A stretch of DNA of 55,460 nt, taken from the NCBI GenBank assembly GCA_036258195.1, contig DATAED010000164.1, positions 1 to 55,460 on the forward strand, written 5' to 3'. Shown here piece by piece: positions 7,994 to 15,844 of this stretch (the stretch's first letter is position 1; each line of letters starts with the position of its first letter). The notes below the pieces were generated by a model. The model did not search any database, had not been told where the DNA came from, and saw only the letters and a program-made list of their open reading frames with translations. The translations under genes were made by a program, and so were the position numbers. This DNA is from JAKAIY01 sp036258195 (GTDB lineage Bacteria; Chloroflexota; Ktedonobacteria; Ktedonobacterales; JADMIN01).

Positions 7994-8021
7994 GAAAAGC
8001 GCCCGCTGGCAGGCAGGCGCT
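7992..8021 (-). terminator. Rho-independent terminator of the receiver gene
   Basis: On the minus strand AGCGCCTGC - CTGCCA - GCGGGCGCT forms a 9-bp stem (one G-U) with a 6-nt loop, followed by TTTTCTTG. Its tail overlaps the -35 region of the tRNA promoter. Confidence 0.65.
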
Positions 8022-8042
8022 CCGGTGTGGCTAGAACTCTTC

Positions 8043-8627
8043 CTAGAACTCTTCCAGGAGCGCGCTGACAAGGGCGATGACCTGCTGCACGTCGAAGGGT
8101 TTGCGGAGGAGCACGCCGCCATCCACGCCGCGCACGCTGAGATCGAGCGAAGACGAGGCGGTGAGGAAGACGATCTGGCAGGTCTCAGCGCCCGGCGTCT
8201 CGCGCAGGCGGTGGAACACTTCGGCGCCGTCCATGTCGGGCAGGCGCACATCGAGCAGCACGACTCTCGGCGTCGTCTGCCGGGCCTGCGCCAGCGCAGC
8301 ACGGCCCTCTGGCAGGATGTCGATCGACCACTCAGGCCTTCCCTCCAGCTCGAAGGCGTTGCGCAGGAGCGCCGCGATGTGCGGATCATCTTCGACGATC
8401 AGCACGCACGCGGGAGCGGGCGTGGCGATGATCGCAGCGTCACAGGTGGGCTGTTCATCCAGCGCGAGCGCGCCCACGACTTGCGTTGTCTGGCTGGGAG
8501 CTGAGGTGGCTTCGGCCTGCGGGTTAGTGGGAATGAGCCAGACGGAGCCGCGCCGCCGCGACTGTCGCCCCAGGCGGGTCGCCATGACGCCGCTGGACTG
8601 CTCTGTGGGACCATGCGCTCGCTGCAT
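8043..8627 (-). CDS. Receiver-only response regulator with N-terminal extension
   Basis: Stand-alone two-component receiver, 194 aa. Residues 1-72 are a low-complexity, partly basic extension with no fold visible. The receiver follows: acidic pocket VEDDP (79-81), phosphoacceptor Asp126 in VVLLDVRLPDMDG, Thr156 in FLTAS, and Lys176 in RKPFD. All key residues are present, so phosphorylation is expected. There is no DNA-binding or output domain, and no histidine kinase lies nearby. The start at 8627 is supported by a purine-rich ribosome site (GGAGGAGAGGAG). A terminator sits at 7992-8021. Confidence 0.85.
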   Translation of the reverse strand: MQRAHGPTEQSSGVMATRLGRQSRRRGSVWLIPTNPQAEATSAPSQTTQVVGALALDEQPTCDAAIIATPAPACVLIVEDDPHIAALLRNAFELEGRPEWSIDILPEGRAALAQARQTTPRVVLLDVRLPDMDGAEVFHRLRETPGAETCQIVFLTASSSLDLSVRGVDGGVLLRKPFDVQQVIALVSALLEEF

Positions 8628-8815
8628 CGGTCTCCTCTCCTCCCCAACCGGACGCGCCGCACTGCACGGTGATCCTCCACCGCGCGGAGCCGCATGTCGT
8701 CTGGATTCGAGGCCATCTGCGGCTCGTCTGGTGTGGAGTATAGCATGCGCGCCTGCGGGGGGGCGCCGATTCCAGTACTTCCGGACGGCGAGCGGCGTCG
8801 CTTCTCAGCGCGCGC

Positions 8816-9973
8816 TCAGCCGTTGACGAGCATCTGGCGATAGAGCCGTTCGTGCGCCGTGACGAAGGCGGCCAGCGAGAAGCGCTCGGCGATCTGCTGA
8901 CGACAGACGGCGCGGTCGAGGCGCGCGGCTGCTGGTATGGCGGCGGCGGCCTCGGCGATGGCGCCGCGCGGGACGAGCATACCGGTCGTGCCCTGCTCCA
9001 CGATCTCGGGCAATGCGCCGCTCTCGTAGCCGACAACGGGCGTTCCCGTCGCCAGCGCCTCGCACGCGACCAGGCCAAACGGCTCATCCCAGAGGGACGG
9101 GATCAGCGTGACGGTTGCGGCGCTCATCCGCTGCCAGACCTCTTCGCGTGGCAGTGGGCCGAGCCAGCGCAGGCGGTCGGGGCGCGCGTCGAGCAGCGGC
9201 TGGATGCGCGTGGCGTGGTATGCCTGATCGTACACCCCGCCCACCAGCGTGAGGGACATATCCGCCGCCAGCGCGATCTGGATGGCGTCTTCGACGCCTT
9301 TTTCGGGGGCGATGCGGCCAGCGAAGAGCGCGTGCGCAGCGGGTGCGGGCGCGGCGGCGAAGGGGATGGCGTCGAGATCGAGGCCATTGTAGATGACCGT
9401 GTCGATGCGGCAGATATCGGCGTAGGAGGCTGCGCTGGAGAAGGAGACGGTCGCCAGCCAGGGCTGCTGGGCGGAGCGCTTGCGATGGACGGGTGAGAGC
9501 CGCGCCAGGATGGCATTGATCTCTGGCACGATGGCGTCCAGGTGCAGCGTATGTGCGACGGGCATCGGCAGGCGCTGCGCCAGGCGAAACGCTGGCTCGT
9601 CGTAGGCGTGCGTGTGCGCGAGCTGGTGGCGCGGCCTGCGCGCGGCAATGGCGTCGAAGGCGCGCTGGAAGGCTTGCTCCACTGCCGCATCGGGCGCGGC
9701 GCGCGGCTGGTCAGCGCGCATGGCGGCGAAATTGGTGGGGCGCACGCGCTCCACGTCAACGGCGATTGTCGTCAGGGTGACGCCGGGCAGCGCCGCCGGA
9801 TCGGAGCCCTGCGCGGCATAGAGCGTGACGCTGTGGCCGCGCGACGCCAGCGCCACCGCCAGATCGCGCGCCACCGCCTGCGACCCGCCCAGAAATGGCT
9901 CGCGAATGGGCGAGACGAGCGGCGCAAGCAGCGCGATGTCGAGCGGGCTGTTGGCGCTCGTGTCAGCCATCAT
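8816..9973 (-). CDS. Glycosyltransferase family 4 (GT-B)
   Basis: Cytoplasmic or membrane-peripheral retaining glycosyltransferase, 385 aa. N-terminal acceptor half has the glycine loop FLGGSQAVARDLA. The C-terminal half has LFAGRIAPEKGVEDA and the E-x7-E catalytic/donor motif in WDEPFGLVACE, then TGTPVVGYESGALPEIV. Donor sugar and acceptor are unknown. It lies 11 nt after capA and on the same strand, so the two are probably one transcription unit; a role in glycan or envelope building is an inference from that pairing. Confidence 0.87.
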   Translation of the reverse strand: MMADTSANSPLDIALLAPLVSPIREPFLGGSQAVARDLAVALASRGHSVTLYAAQGSDPAALPGVTLTTIAVDVERVRPTNFAAMRADQPRAAPDAAVEQAFQRAFDAIAARRPRHQLAHTHAYDEPAFRLAQRLPMPVAHTLHLDAIVPEINAILARLSPVHRKRSAQQPWLATVSFSSAASYADICRIDTVIYNGLDLDAIPFAAAPAPAAHALFAGRIAPEKGVEDAIQIALAADMSLTLVGGVYDQAYHATRIQPLLDARPDRLRWLGPLPREEVWQRMSAATVTLIPSLWDEPFGLVACEALATGTPVVGYESGALPEIVEQGTTGMLVPRGAIAEAAAAIPAAARLDRAVCRQQIAERFSLAAFVTAHERLYRQMLVNG

Positions 9974-9984
9974 AGCAGCGCCGC

Positions 9985-11064
9985 CTATGAGACCCAGACC
10001 GGCGCGCCGTAGTCGCCAATGCGCGACTCGCGCAGCGACCAGTCGAGCAGCTTGCCGCCCTGGATGGTGAGCGCGAGGGCATTGCCGCGACGCTCCACCT
10101 CGCCATACATCTCATCGAAGACGAAGTTGCCGAGGCTGTAGACAATCGGCTTGCCGCGATAGGCGCCCGATGGCTGGATGACGTGCGGGTGCGCGCCCAC
10201 CACCAAGTCGGCCCCAGCGTCAATCGCCGCACGCGCCATCGCCTCCTGATCGATTGATTCGACGGTGTGGTACTCGATGCCCCAGTGGGTGAAGACCAGC
10301 AGGAAATCCACCCTGGGGCGCAGCGCGCGGATGTCGCTGGCCATCAGCGTAGCGTCGAGCCAGGCGTGGCCGGGTGTGCTGACGGTGGCGGCGAAGCTCG
10401 GCGGCTCGATGCCGCAGTAGGCCAGCAGTCCGATGGTGGTAGAGCGCAGCGTGCGGATGACGGGCGTGTGGGCCTGGGCGAGATTCATCCCGCCGCCCAC
10501 GGGGGTCAGGCCGTGGCCGGGGAGATGCTGGAGCATGTCTACGAATGCTGCTTTGCCGTAGTCGCCGCTGTGATTGTTGGCGACCGAGACGATGTCGTAG
10601 CCTGCCGCGGCGACCCGCTCGAAGCCGACCGGTGGCGCCTCGAAGGTGTATTGCTTGGGTTGAGGGGAGCCGAGTGTCGAAACGACGCACTCCAGATTGC
10701 CGATAGTGAGGTCGAAGCCACTCAGCCAGTCGGCGACGCCGTTGAAGGGGTAGTAGTCGCTGGTCGACAGGATGCGCGCCCCCACGCTGCGGCCCAACAT
10801 GATGTCGCCTGTGATGGCGACCGTGATGGGGCGCGTATCGGGCGTAGCCGTGGGCGCGATGGTGGGCGCGGTGGTCGGCGTCGCACGGAGCTGGCTGCCT
10901 GCGGGCGCGCCACATGCCGCCAGCAGGCTCGCCACTGGCCCGGTGGCGGCCAGTGCGGCCCCCATGCGCGCGGCCCCGCCAACGAATGCGCGGCGCGACG
11001 CGCCGATTCGGCGCTGCCCGGTGGCCTGTCGCGGCTCCGAATCAGGCTGAGAATCTGGCTCCAT
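9985..11064 (-). CDS. CapA-family metallophosphoesterase-like lipoprotein
   Basis: Protein of the CapA/PgsA superfamily (calcineurin-like fold), named after poly-gamma-glutamate capsule synthesis; most members have no proven function. The 359-residue precursor has a twin-arginine stretch (SRRAFVGG, Arg24-Arg25) followed by a hydrophobic segment and a lipobox LAAC (Cys51). It is therefore probably Tat-exported and lipid-anchored outside the membrane. Family motifs: GDIMLGRSVG, NLECVVS, NNHSGDYG, HWGIEY and GAHPHVIQP, with metal-ligand type Asp/Asn/His residues. GAAGGGGA precedes ATG 11064. Upstream SDR and downstream GT4 are on the same strand. Confidence 0.87.
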   Translation of the reverse strand: MEPDSQPDSEPRQATGQRRIGASRRAFVGGAARMGAALAATGPVASLLAACGAPAGSQLRATPTTAPTIAPTATPDTRPITVAITGDIMLGRSVGARILSTSDYYPFNGVADWLSGFDLTIGNLECVVSTLGSPQPKQYTFEAPPVGFERVAAAGYDIVSVANNHSGDYGKAAFVDMLQHLPGHGLTPVGGGMNLAQAHTPVIRTLRSTTIGLLAYCGIEPPSFAATVSTPGHAWLDATLMASDIRALRPRVDFLLVFTHWGIEYHTVESIDQEAMARAAIDAGADLVVGAHPHVIQPSGAYRGKPIVYSLGNFVFDEMYGEVERRGNALALTIQGGKLLDWSLRESRIGDYGAPVWVS

Positions 11065-11117
11065 GTGTTCCCCTTCTCTGCTGTGGCGGCTGGTGACTGC
11101 GGCGACGCGCGCAGGTG

Positions 11118-11861
11118 TCAGGCGTTCGAGTAGATGTGCAGATTGGTACCAGTCAGCGGGCGCGCGTCTGGCCCCACCAGAAAGAGGAGGATACGCGCCA
11201 GTTCATCGGGGGTCATGTCGGGCTTGAGGTGGGGCGCAGCGGCGCGCAGCATCTCGGTATCGACCGCGCCGGGGCTGACGGCCACCACGCGGATGTGGTG
11301 CGGGCGGCCCTCGATGGCCAGGATCTCGCTCAGTCCCGCTACGCCGTACTTCGAGACGTTGTACGCGCTCAGGCCGGGAAACTTCTCGACCTCTGGTACG
11401 CCGGAGAGCGATGAGAGGTTGACGATCACCCCGCCGCCATGAGGCGCCATCTGGCGAAACGCCTCACGGCAGCAGAGGAACGTGCCGCGCAGGTTGACAG
11501 CCAGCACGTGATCCCACGTTGCAGCGTCCATCTCGGCGAAAGGCGCTTGCGCGACGGCGCCCGCCGAGTTGACGAGGATGCCGAGCGGGCCGTAGGTGGC
11601 CGCGACGCGCGCAAAGACCGCCTGCACACTCGCTTCATCGGCGACATCGCACGGACAGGCCAGCGCCACGCCGCCTGCCGCTTCGATCTCGGCGACGTTG
11701 GCGTCCAGCGCGGCGTTGTCGCGGGCGGCCAGCGCCACTGCGGCTCCGGCGCGGGCGAAGGCGCTGGCGGTCGCCTTGCCGATGCCGCGGCTGGCGCCCG
11801 TGACGAGCGCGATTTTGCCCTTGAGCGCAGTGGTGGCGTCGGGATTGGCTGGAGTCGTCAT
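11118..11861 (-). CDS. Short-chain dehydrogenase/reductase (3-oxoacyl-ACP reductase-like)
   Basis: Classical SDR, 247 aa. NAD(P)-binding TGASRGIG at 21-28, the structural NSAGA motif (NNAG in most members), catalytic Ser in NLSSLSG and the Tyr/Lys pair in AYNVSK. The closest functional label is FabG-like reductase, but classical SDRs have varied substrates. ATG 11861 is preceded by GGGAG and is chosen over a far-upstream in-frame ATG. It is the first gene of the SDR-CapA-GT4 run, with 53 nt to capA. Confidence 0.85.
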   Translation of the reverse strand: MTTPANPDATTALKGKIALVTGASRGIGKATASAFARAGAAVALAARDNAALDANVAEIEAAGGVALACPCDVADEASVQAVFARVAATYGPLGILVNSAGAVAQAPFAEMDAATWDHVLAVNLRGTFLCCREAFRQMAPHGGGVIVNLSSLSGVPEVEKFPGLSAYNVSKYGVAGLSEILAIEGRPHHIRVVAVSPGAVDTEMLRAAAPHLKPDMTPDELARILLFLVGPDARPLTGTNLHIYSNA

Positions 11862-11902
11862 GCGCGCATCATCTCCCTGACTGTGTGGCGTCTGCTGCCG
11901 AC

Positions 11903-11933
11903 AGTATAGCCCTCGGCGTCCAGGGGATGACAG
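11903..11933 (-). promoter_or_regulatory. Candidate promoter for the SDR-CapA-GT4 run
   Basis: On the minus strand a consensus-like TATACT (11908-11903) lies about 42 nt before the SDR start. The -35 is weak: CTGTCA (11933-11928) at a long 19-nt spacing. Confidence 0.35.
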
Positions 11934-11997
11934 AATGCAGGGTAGAGCGGCAGATGCGGCGCCCGATGTGCGCGCCAGACGGGGAGAGAGAGTGGCG

Positions 11998-12252
11998 ATG
12001 GACATCCCGATCGATGGAACCATCCTGACGAAAGAGACAGGACTGCATGCGAGCTTCGAGGGGCGCGACCAGCCCTATGTGCGCTGCACGGTGGCGCGGC
12101 TGGATGACCCACGCCGCCATGCCGAGACGCGCATCGTCGGACTGGACGATATTGCGCAGCAGGTCGGCGATGTCATTCATCTAATCGCGTACCGCGTGGT
12201 GACGGATCGCAACGCGGGCGTTGTGCGCTTCGATTGTCGCCTGGCCTCGTGA
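11998..12252 (+). CDS. Small uncharacterised protein before the SAM hydroxide adenosyltransferase
   Basis: Eighty-four residues, not recognised. The alternating hydrophobic/polar pattern (GTILTKETGLHASF, RDQPYVRCTVARL, DVIHLIAYRVVTD, AGVVRFDCRLAS) suggests a small beta-rich cytoplasmic protein; no signal peptide. GGGGAGAGAG lies upstream of ATG 11998, with an alternative GTG at 11992. It is divergent from the SDR gene and followed after 25 nt by the SAM hydroxide adenosyltransferase gene, so the two are likely cotranscribed. Confidence 0.6.
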   Translation: MDIPIDGTILTKETGLHASFEGRDQPYVRCTVARLDDPRRHAETRIVGLDDIAQQVGDVIHLIAYRVVTDRNAGVVRFDCRLAS

Positions 12253-12277
12253 GCGAGTCTGCGAGAGGAAACCGCCC

Positions 12278-13126
12278 GTGTCCACCACACCGATCATCGG
12301 GATCCTGACCGATTTTGGCCTCAGCGATGGCTACGTGGGCGTCATGAAGGCCGTGGCGCTGACCATCGCGCCCGGCGCGCAACTCATCGACATCACCCAT
12401 CAGATCGCCCCGCAAGATGTCGAGGGCGGCACGTGGACGTTGGGGATGGCGTGGCGCGCGTTTCCAGTGGGCGCCGTGCTTCTGTGTGTAGTCGATCCGG
12501 GCGTGGGCAGCGCGCGGCGCGCTGTGGCGCTGGAGGTCGCCGGACGTCGCTTCGTCGGGCCGGACAACGGCCTGTTCACCTATCCACTAGCCGATGATTC
12601 CTCGGCAGCGGCGCGCTGTGTGGCGCTGGATGATCCGCGCTACCATCTGCCTGCGCCCAGCGCGACCTTTCACGGTCGCGACATCTTTGCTCCCTGCGCC
12701 GCGCATCTGGCGAGCGGAGTTGCGCTGGAGTCGCTGGGCTCGGCTGTGGAGGTGGCGAGCCTCGTGCGACTGCCCATCGCCCTGCGCGCCGAGCGGCGCG
12801 GCGATGCGGTTGTGGGGCGCGTGGCGCACATCGATCACTACGGCAATCTGGTCACCAATATCGTGTCGCAGACGACACGCGCGGCGCTGGCGCGTCCGTT
12901 GGCGCGCATTTCGCTGGGGCAGTGGACGATCAGCGCGCGCGCGACGCACTTCGCCGCCGGGCCAGTGGATGAGCCATTCTTCCTGCAGGATAGCTCTGGC
13001 GCGCTCGCTATCGCGCTGCGCGATGGCTCAGCGGCCCAGCGCATGGGAGCGCGGCGCGGCGATGTGGTGACGCTGCGTGGCATGGATGACACGTCAGATG
13101 CGGCGGGCGACACCGGGAGAGAGTGA
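12278..13126 (+). CDS. S-adenosyl-L-methionine hydroxide adenosyltransferase (DUF62 family)
   Basis: Cytoplasmic enzyme of the chlorinase/fluorinase superfamily. The common bacterial members use water to split SAM into adenosine and methionine. Seen: TDFGLSDGYVGVMK (Asp12 region) at the N-terminus, VVDPGVGS, GPDNGLF and FHGRDIFAP, which supplies the Arg/His expected of hydrolase-type members. Then comes a beta-rich C-terminal domain with IDHYGNLVTNI. The halogenase-specific loop is not apparent. Length 282 aa is normal. GTG 12278 is chosen because AGAGGAA lies just upstream; the longer frame has no ribosome site. The sixA-like gene follows 8 nt later. Confidence 0.88.
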   Translation: MSTTPIIGILTDFGLSDGYVGVMKAVALTIAPGAQLIDITHQIAPQDVEGGTWTLGMAWRAFPVGAVLLCVVDPGVGSARRAVALEVAGRRFVGPDNGLFTYPLADDSSAAARCVALDDPRYHLPAPSATFHGRDIFAPCAAHLASGVALESLGSAVEVASLVRLPIALRAERRGDAVVGRVAHIDHYGNLVTNIVSQTTRAALARPLARISLGQWTISARATHFAAGPVDEPFFLQDSSGALAIALRDGSAAQRMGARRGDVVTLRGMDDTSDAAGDTGRE

Positions 13127-13134
13127 GGCGCCAG

Positions 13135-13677
13135 ATGCGATTGTATTTTCTGCGGCATGCGCACGCCATGACGCGCGAAGAGTGGCGCGGCGAAGAACCT
13201 GCCCGCCCGCTGACCGACAAGGGGCGCAGACAGGCGGAGGGCGCAGCGCTGGGGTTGGCGTCGCTGCGGCCCGGGTTCGCGGCGATCATCTCCAGTCCGT
13301 TTACGCGCGCCTACGAGACGGCGGTGATCGTGGGGCGGGTCGCTGGCCTGCCTGTGGAGTCCGCCGACGTGCTGACGCCGGGCTTCGATCTGCCGGGGCT
13401 GGATCATATTCTGAGTCTGCGCCCGGAAGCGGATGGCGTGCTGCTGGTGGGGCATGAGCCTGACCTGAGCCAGATGGTCGAGGCGCTGGTGTCGCACGCG
13501 GGCGAGCCACACACGCATGTGGAGATGGCGAAGGCGTCGTGCTGCCTGGTCGTGACGCCCGAAGACCTGCTGGGAGGCGCCAGCGCGGCTGATCTGCTGG
13601 AGCGCTGTTCGTTGGCCTGGGAGCGCACCTGGAAGGAACTGGAGGCGCTGGGACACGAGGGCGCGGATGCAGGATAA
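13135..13677 (+). CDS. sixA: SixA-type phosphohistidine phosphatase
   Basis: Histidine phosphatase superfamily, 180 aa. The catalytic motif LRHAHA sits at the very N-terminus, followed by PLTDKGRRQA, SSPFTRAYETA and the second catalytic His in GHEPDLS. SixA removes phosphate from His residues of phosphorelay proteins; that substrate is an inference for this copy. ATG 13135 is preferred over GTG 13123. It is 8 nt downstream of the DUF62 gene and likely in the same operon. Confidence 0.82.
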   Translation: MRLYFLRHAHAMTREEWRGEEPARPLTDKGRRQAEGAALGLASLRPGFAAIISSPFTRAYETAVIVGRVAGLPVESADVLTPGFDLPGLDHILSLRPEADGVLLVGHEPDLSQMVEALVSHAGEPHTHVEMAKASCCLVVTPEDLLGGASAADLLERCSLAWERTWKELEALGHEGADAG

Positions 13678-13792
13678 TTGGTATTCTTGCGTCAGTCACC
13701 TGGCGAGCGTGAGCTGTGGCGCCGGAGTTGCGTTACTCAGCCGTGCCGACGTTTTTCGACGCGCGTCGGATTGGTGGTGAAGGAGCAGACAC

Positions 13793-14218
13793 GTGGCGCT
13801 GGATAAAAGAGATGTCGCTGGAGCGCAGGCATATCAAACTGCGTCGCTCACCTCCGACGGAGATGATGGGCGCTGGTGGACTCCAGAGCATATCGAGCTG
13901 GCAGCGGCGCCCGCACGGCGGGTCGCGCCTCCACGTTTCGATGTGACGACCGCTTCTTTCGAGTTCCCCAGCGCGCTGGTCGAGGCGCGTGCGCAGACGC
14001 TGGTGGAGGGCGCACGTCGCGATGGCGAGCCGCACAATCTCTCTCTCTGGCGGGGCGCGTTACGCTCGGCGCTCGAGCAGATTTCGCGCGAGGCGGCGCA
14101 TGCGCCCGCGCGGGCGACCTGCGCGGCGCTCTTCTGGGATCACGTCGGCGAGCAGTACCGCGTGGCTGTGACATTCGAGATTCCACCGCTGGCGAGTCGA
14201 TCCGCTCGCGTGCACTGA
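13793..14218 (+). CDS. Uncharacterised protein before the ATP synthase operon
   Basis: A 141-residue protein with no family I can name. It has a charged N-terminus, a WWTPEHIELAAAP segment, a helical middle and a beta-like C-terminal stretch (GEQYRVAVTFEIPPL). No signal peptide or membrane helix. GTG 13793 follows AAGGAG by about 7 nt, which supports translation. It is 115 nt after sixA and ends just before a 17-bp inverted repeat and the atp promoter. Confidence 0.55.
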   Translation: MALDKRDVAGAQAYQTASLTSDGDDGRWWTPEHIELAAAPARRVAPPRFDVTTASFEFPSALVEARAQTLVEGARRDGEPHNLSLWRGALRSALEQISREAAHAPARATCAALFWDHVGEQYRVAVTFEIPPLASRSARVH

Positions 14219-14221
14219 CGC

Positions 14222-14325
14222 GCCTGCCTGCCAGTTCATCCTGGCGTCTTCCCCCATCGCCGCCACTCTGGTATACTGGCGCCGTCGCGTACCATTCGCG
14301 CTTGGGAGTGAACTGGCAGGCAGGC
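14222..14325. repeat. 17-bp perfect inverted repeat spanning about 100 bp
   Basis: GCCTGCCTGCCAGTTCA (14222-14238) is the exact reverse complement of TGAACTGGCAGGCAGGC (14309-14325), with 70 nt between. The inner segment includes a TATACT (14272-14277). It lies between the last pre-atp gene and the atp promoter; function unknown (long-range terminator hairpin, small element or structured RNA). Confidence 0.6.
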
Positions 14326-14386
14326 AAAGGCGCGTCCGAACTATAACAATTTCTTTGAGAAGCGATAAACCTGAGTGGGTATATCG

Positions 14387-14416
14387 TTGCCTTTGCGATG
14401 TGGCCTATGCTATACT
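14387..14416 (+). promoter_or_regulatory. Promoter of the ATP synthase operon
   Basis: TTGCCT (14387-14392), an 18-nt spacer, TATACT (14411-14416). The start near 14423 gives a short leader to atpZ at 14448. Confidence 0.6.
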
Positions 14417-14447
14417 CCTTCTGGTATGCGTAGTGAGGCGCAAACCA

Positions 14448-14675
14448 ATGAAGAACGACAAGCAACGACGCTCGAAACAGAGCGATTGGGCGGCATTCGG
14501 CCTGATTGGTCAGGTCGGGCTGTACATCTCTGCGGGCGCCCTTCTGGGAATCGCGGCAGGTCTCTTCATCGACAATCGGTTTCACACCTCACCTTTAGCG
14601 ACACTTATCGGGCTGCTGCTTGGCCTGGCCGCTGGCATCTACATGGTCTATCGACTGATCTCCTCCCTGGAGTGA
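14448..14675 (+). CDS. atpZ: AtpZ/AtpI-type F1F0 ATPase accessory subunit
   Basis: Small membrane protein, 75 aa, with a basic N-terminus and two hydrophobic segments (GLYISAGALLGIAAGLFI and LATLIGLLLGLAAGIYMVY) joined by a short DNRFHTSP loop. Members of this family sit at the head of atp operons and are thought to help c-ring assembly or carry Mg/Ca. ATG 14448 with GAGG upstream is used; the longer frame runs into the promoter. atpB follows after 56 nt. Confidence 0.8.
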   Translation: MKNDKQRRSKQSDWAAFGLIGQVGLYISAGALLGIAAGLFIDNRFHTSPLATLIGLLLGLAAGIYMVYRLISSLE

Positions 14676-14731
14676 GCGCAGAGCGGTAAAGGCGGGGGCT
14701 GAGCGCAGTAGAGGACGAAGGGAGAGCCTCC

Positions 14732-15667
14732 GTGCTCTGGAAACTGCCACAAATCCAGATTGCCCCTGACCTGCTTTACCCCGGAGCCCCCGCATTCCTC
14801 ACCAACACCTTCATTCTGTCGGTGGTGAGCGCGATTCTGGTGGCCATCCTCTTCCTGATCGCCGCGCGCAAGCCGAGGATCGTGCCCAAAAAGTTTCAGA
14901 ACTTCATCGAGTGGGTCTTCGAGCTATTGCTGGGCCTCTGCGAAGACGTGGCAGGCAAAGAGAATGGCCGCCGCTTCTTTCCCTGGGTCGCCACGCTCTT
15001 CCTGTTCATCCTGTTCGCGAACTGGTGGGAGATCATCCCCTTCATCGAAACGGTTGGCTCGAAGACGACTGAGCACCCAGGGTGCGCAGGCGTGATGCAG
15101 CAGGGCATCTTCCTGACGGGTCAGTATTCAGCCTGCTTTGTGCCGTGGTTCCGGCCCCCCTCGACCGATCTGAACATGACCGTCGTACTCTCCATCCTGA
15201 CGGTAGTGCTCACCCAGTTCTATGGATTCCGCATCCTCGGCTGGAAGTTGCAAGTTGGCCGCTACCTGACGCTGAAAGAGGGGCCAATCGGTCTGATCGT
15301 GGGCATCATGGAGTTCTTCCTCGAAATACTACGAGTGCTCTCGCTCAGCTTCCGTCTCTTCGGCAACATCTTCGCCGGCGACGTGCTGCTGCTCGTGATG
15401 TCCTTCATCTCCATCGGCCTCGGCGCCATTCCGTTCTACTTCCTGGAGGCCTTCGTCGGGTTCATCCAGGCCTACGTGTTCGCCTTCCTGGCGCTGCTCT
15501 ACTTCACGCTTGGCACGACCGTGCACGGTGGCGAAGAGCCAGAGGAGGAGCAGGCGGCCAAGGTGTCACACGAGTCGCGGGAGCGCGTGGAGCATGGGCT
15601 GGGCCACGATACCAACCCACCGCTTCCTGCCGCGCCCACCGCGTCGGGCGCATCGAGCTCGCACTAG
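14732..15667 (+). CDS. atpB: ATP synthase F0 subunit a
   Basis: Membrane stator subunit that forms the two proton half-channels against the c-ring. The 311-residue protein has about six hydrophobic segments. The essential Arg is seen in LSLSFRLFGNIFAGD, equivalent to Arg210 of E. coli. Start is GTG 14732 with AGGGAGAG upstream. The last approximately 47 residues form a hydrophilic tail (EEPEEEQ then a Pro/Ala/Ser-rich end) beyond the usual C-terminus. Second gene of the atp operon. Confidence 0.95.
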   Translation: MLWKLPQIQIAPDLLYPGAPAFLTNTFILSVVSAILVAILFLIAARKPRIVPKKFQNFIEWVFELLLGLCEDVAGKENGRRFFPWVATLFLFILFANWWEIIPFIETVGSKTTEHPGCAGVMQQGIFLTGQYSACFVPWFRPPSTDLNMTVVLSILTVVLTQFYGFRILGWKLQVGRYLTLKEGPIGLIVGIMEFFLEILRVLSLSFRLFGNIFAGDVLLLVMSFISIGLGAIPFYFLEAFVGFIQAYVFAFLALLYFTLGTTVHGGEEPEEEQAAKVSHESRERVEHGLGHDTNPPLPAAPTASGASSSH

Positions 15668-15744
15668 CTCATTCCCTTGGCGCGCGGGCAGGACAGGCGC
15701 CTGCGATGACGCGCCAGAAACCGTCAATTCCTTTTCCGAGCGCG

Positions 15745-15816
15745 GCGACTTTCAACTGTCGCGCCGTCAGCGCCCGGCGCTGACGACATCACCGATAGCC
15801 GGCCCGTTGGCCGGCT
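15745..15816 (+). promoter_or_regulatory. Three consecutive hairpins in the atpB-atpE intergenic region
   Basis: The 177-nt gap before atpE contains three stem-loops. They are GCGAC/GTCGC (15745-15762), GTCAGCG-cccgg-CGCTGAC (15766-15784) and a perfect 8-bp AGCCGGCC-cgtt-GGCCGGCT (15797-15816), which lies 16 nt before the atpE ribosome site. None has a T-tract, so they are more likely mRNA stability or processing elements than terminators. Confidence 0.55.
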
Positions 15817-15844
15817 CTTACATGCCCGTTTGAGGAGGCGTTTT

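Noticed and set aside
15830..15844. Earlier TTG start for atpE
   Set aside because: It would place the start inside the GAGGAGG ribosome site; GTG 15845 has normal spacing.
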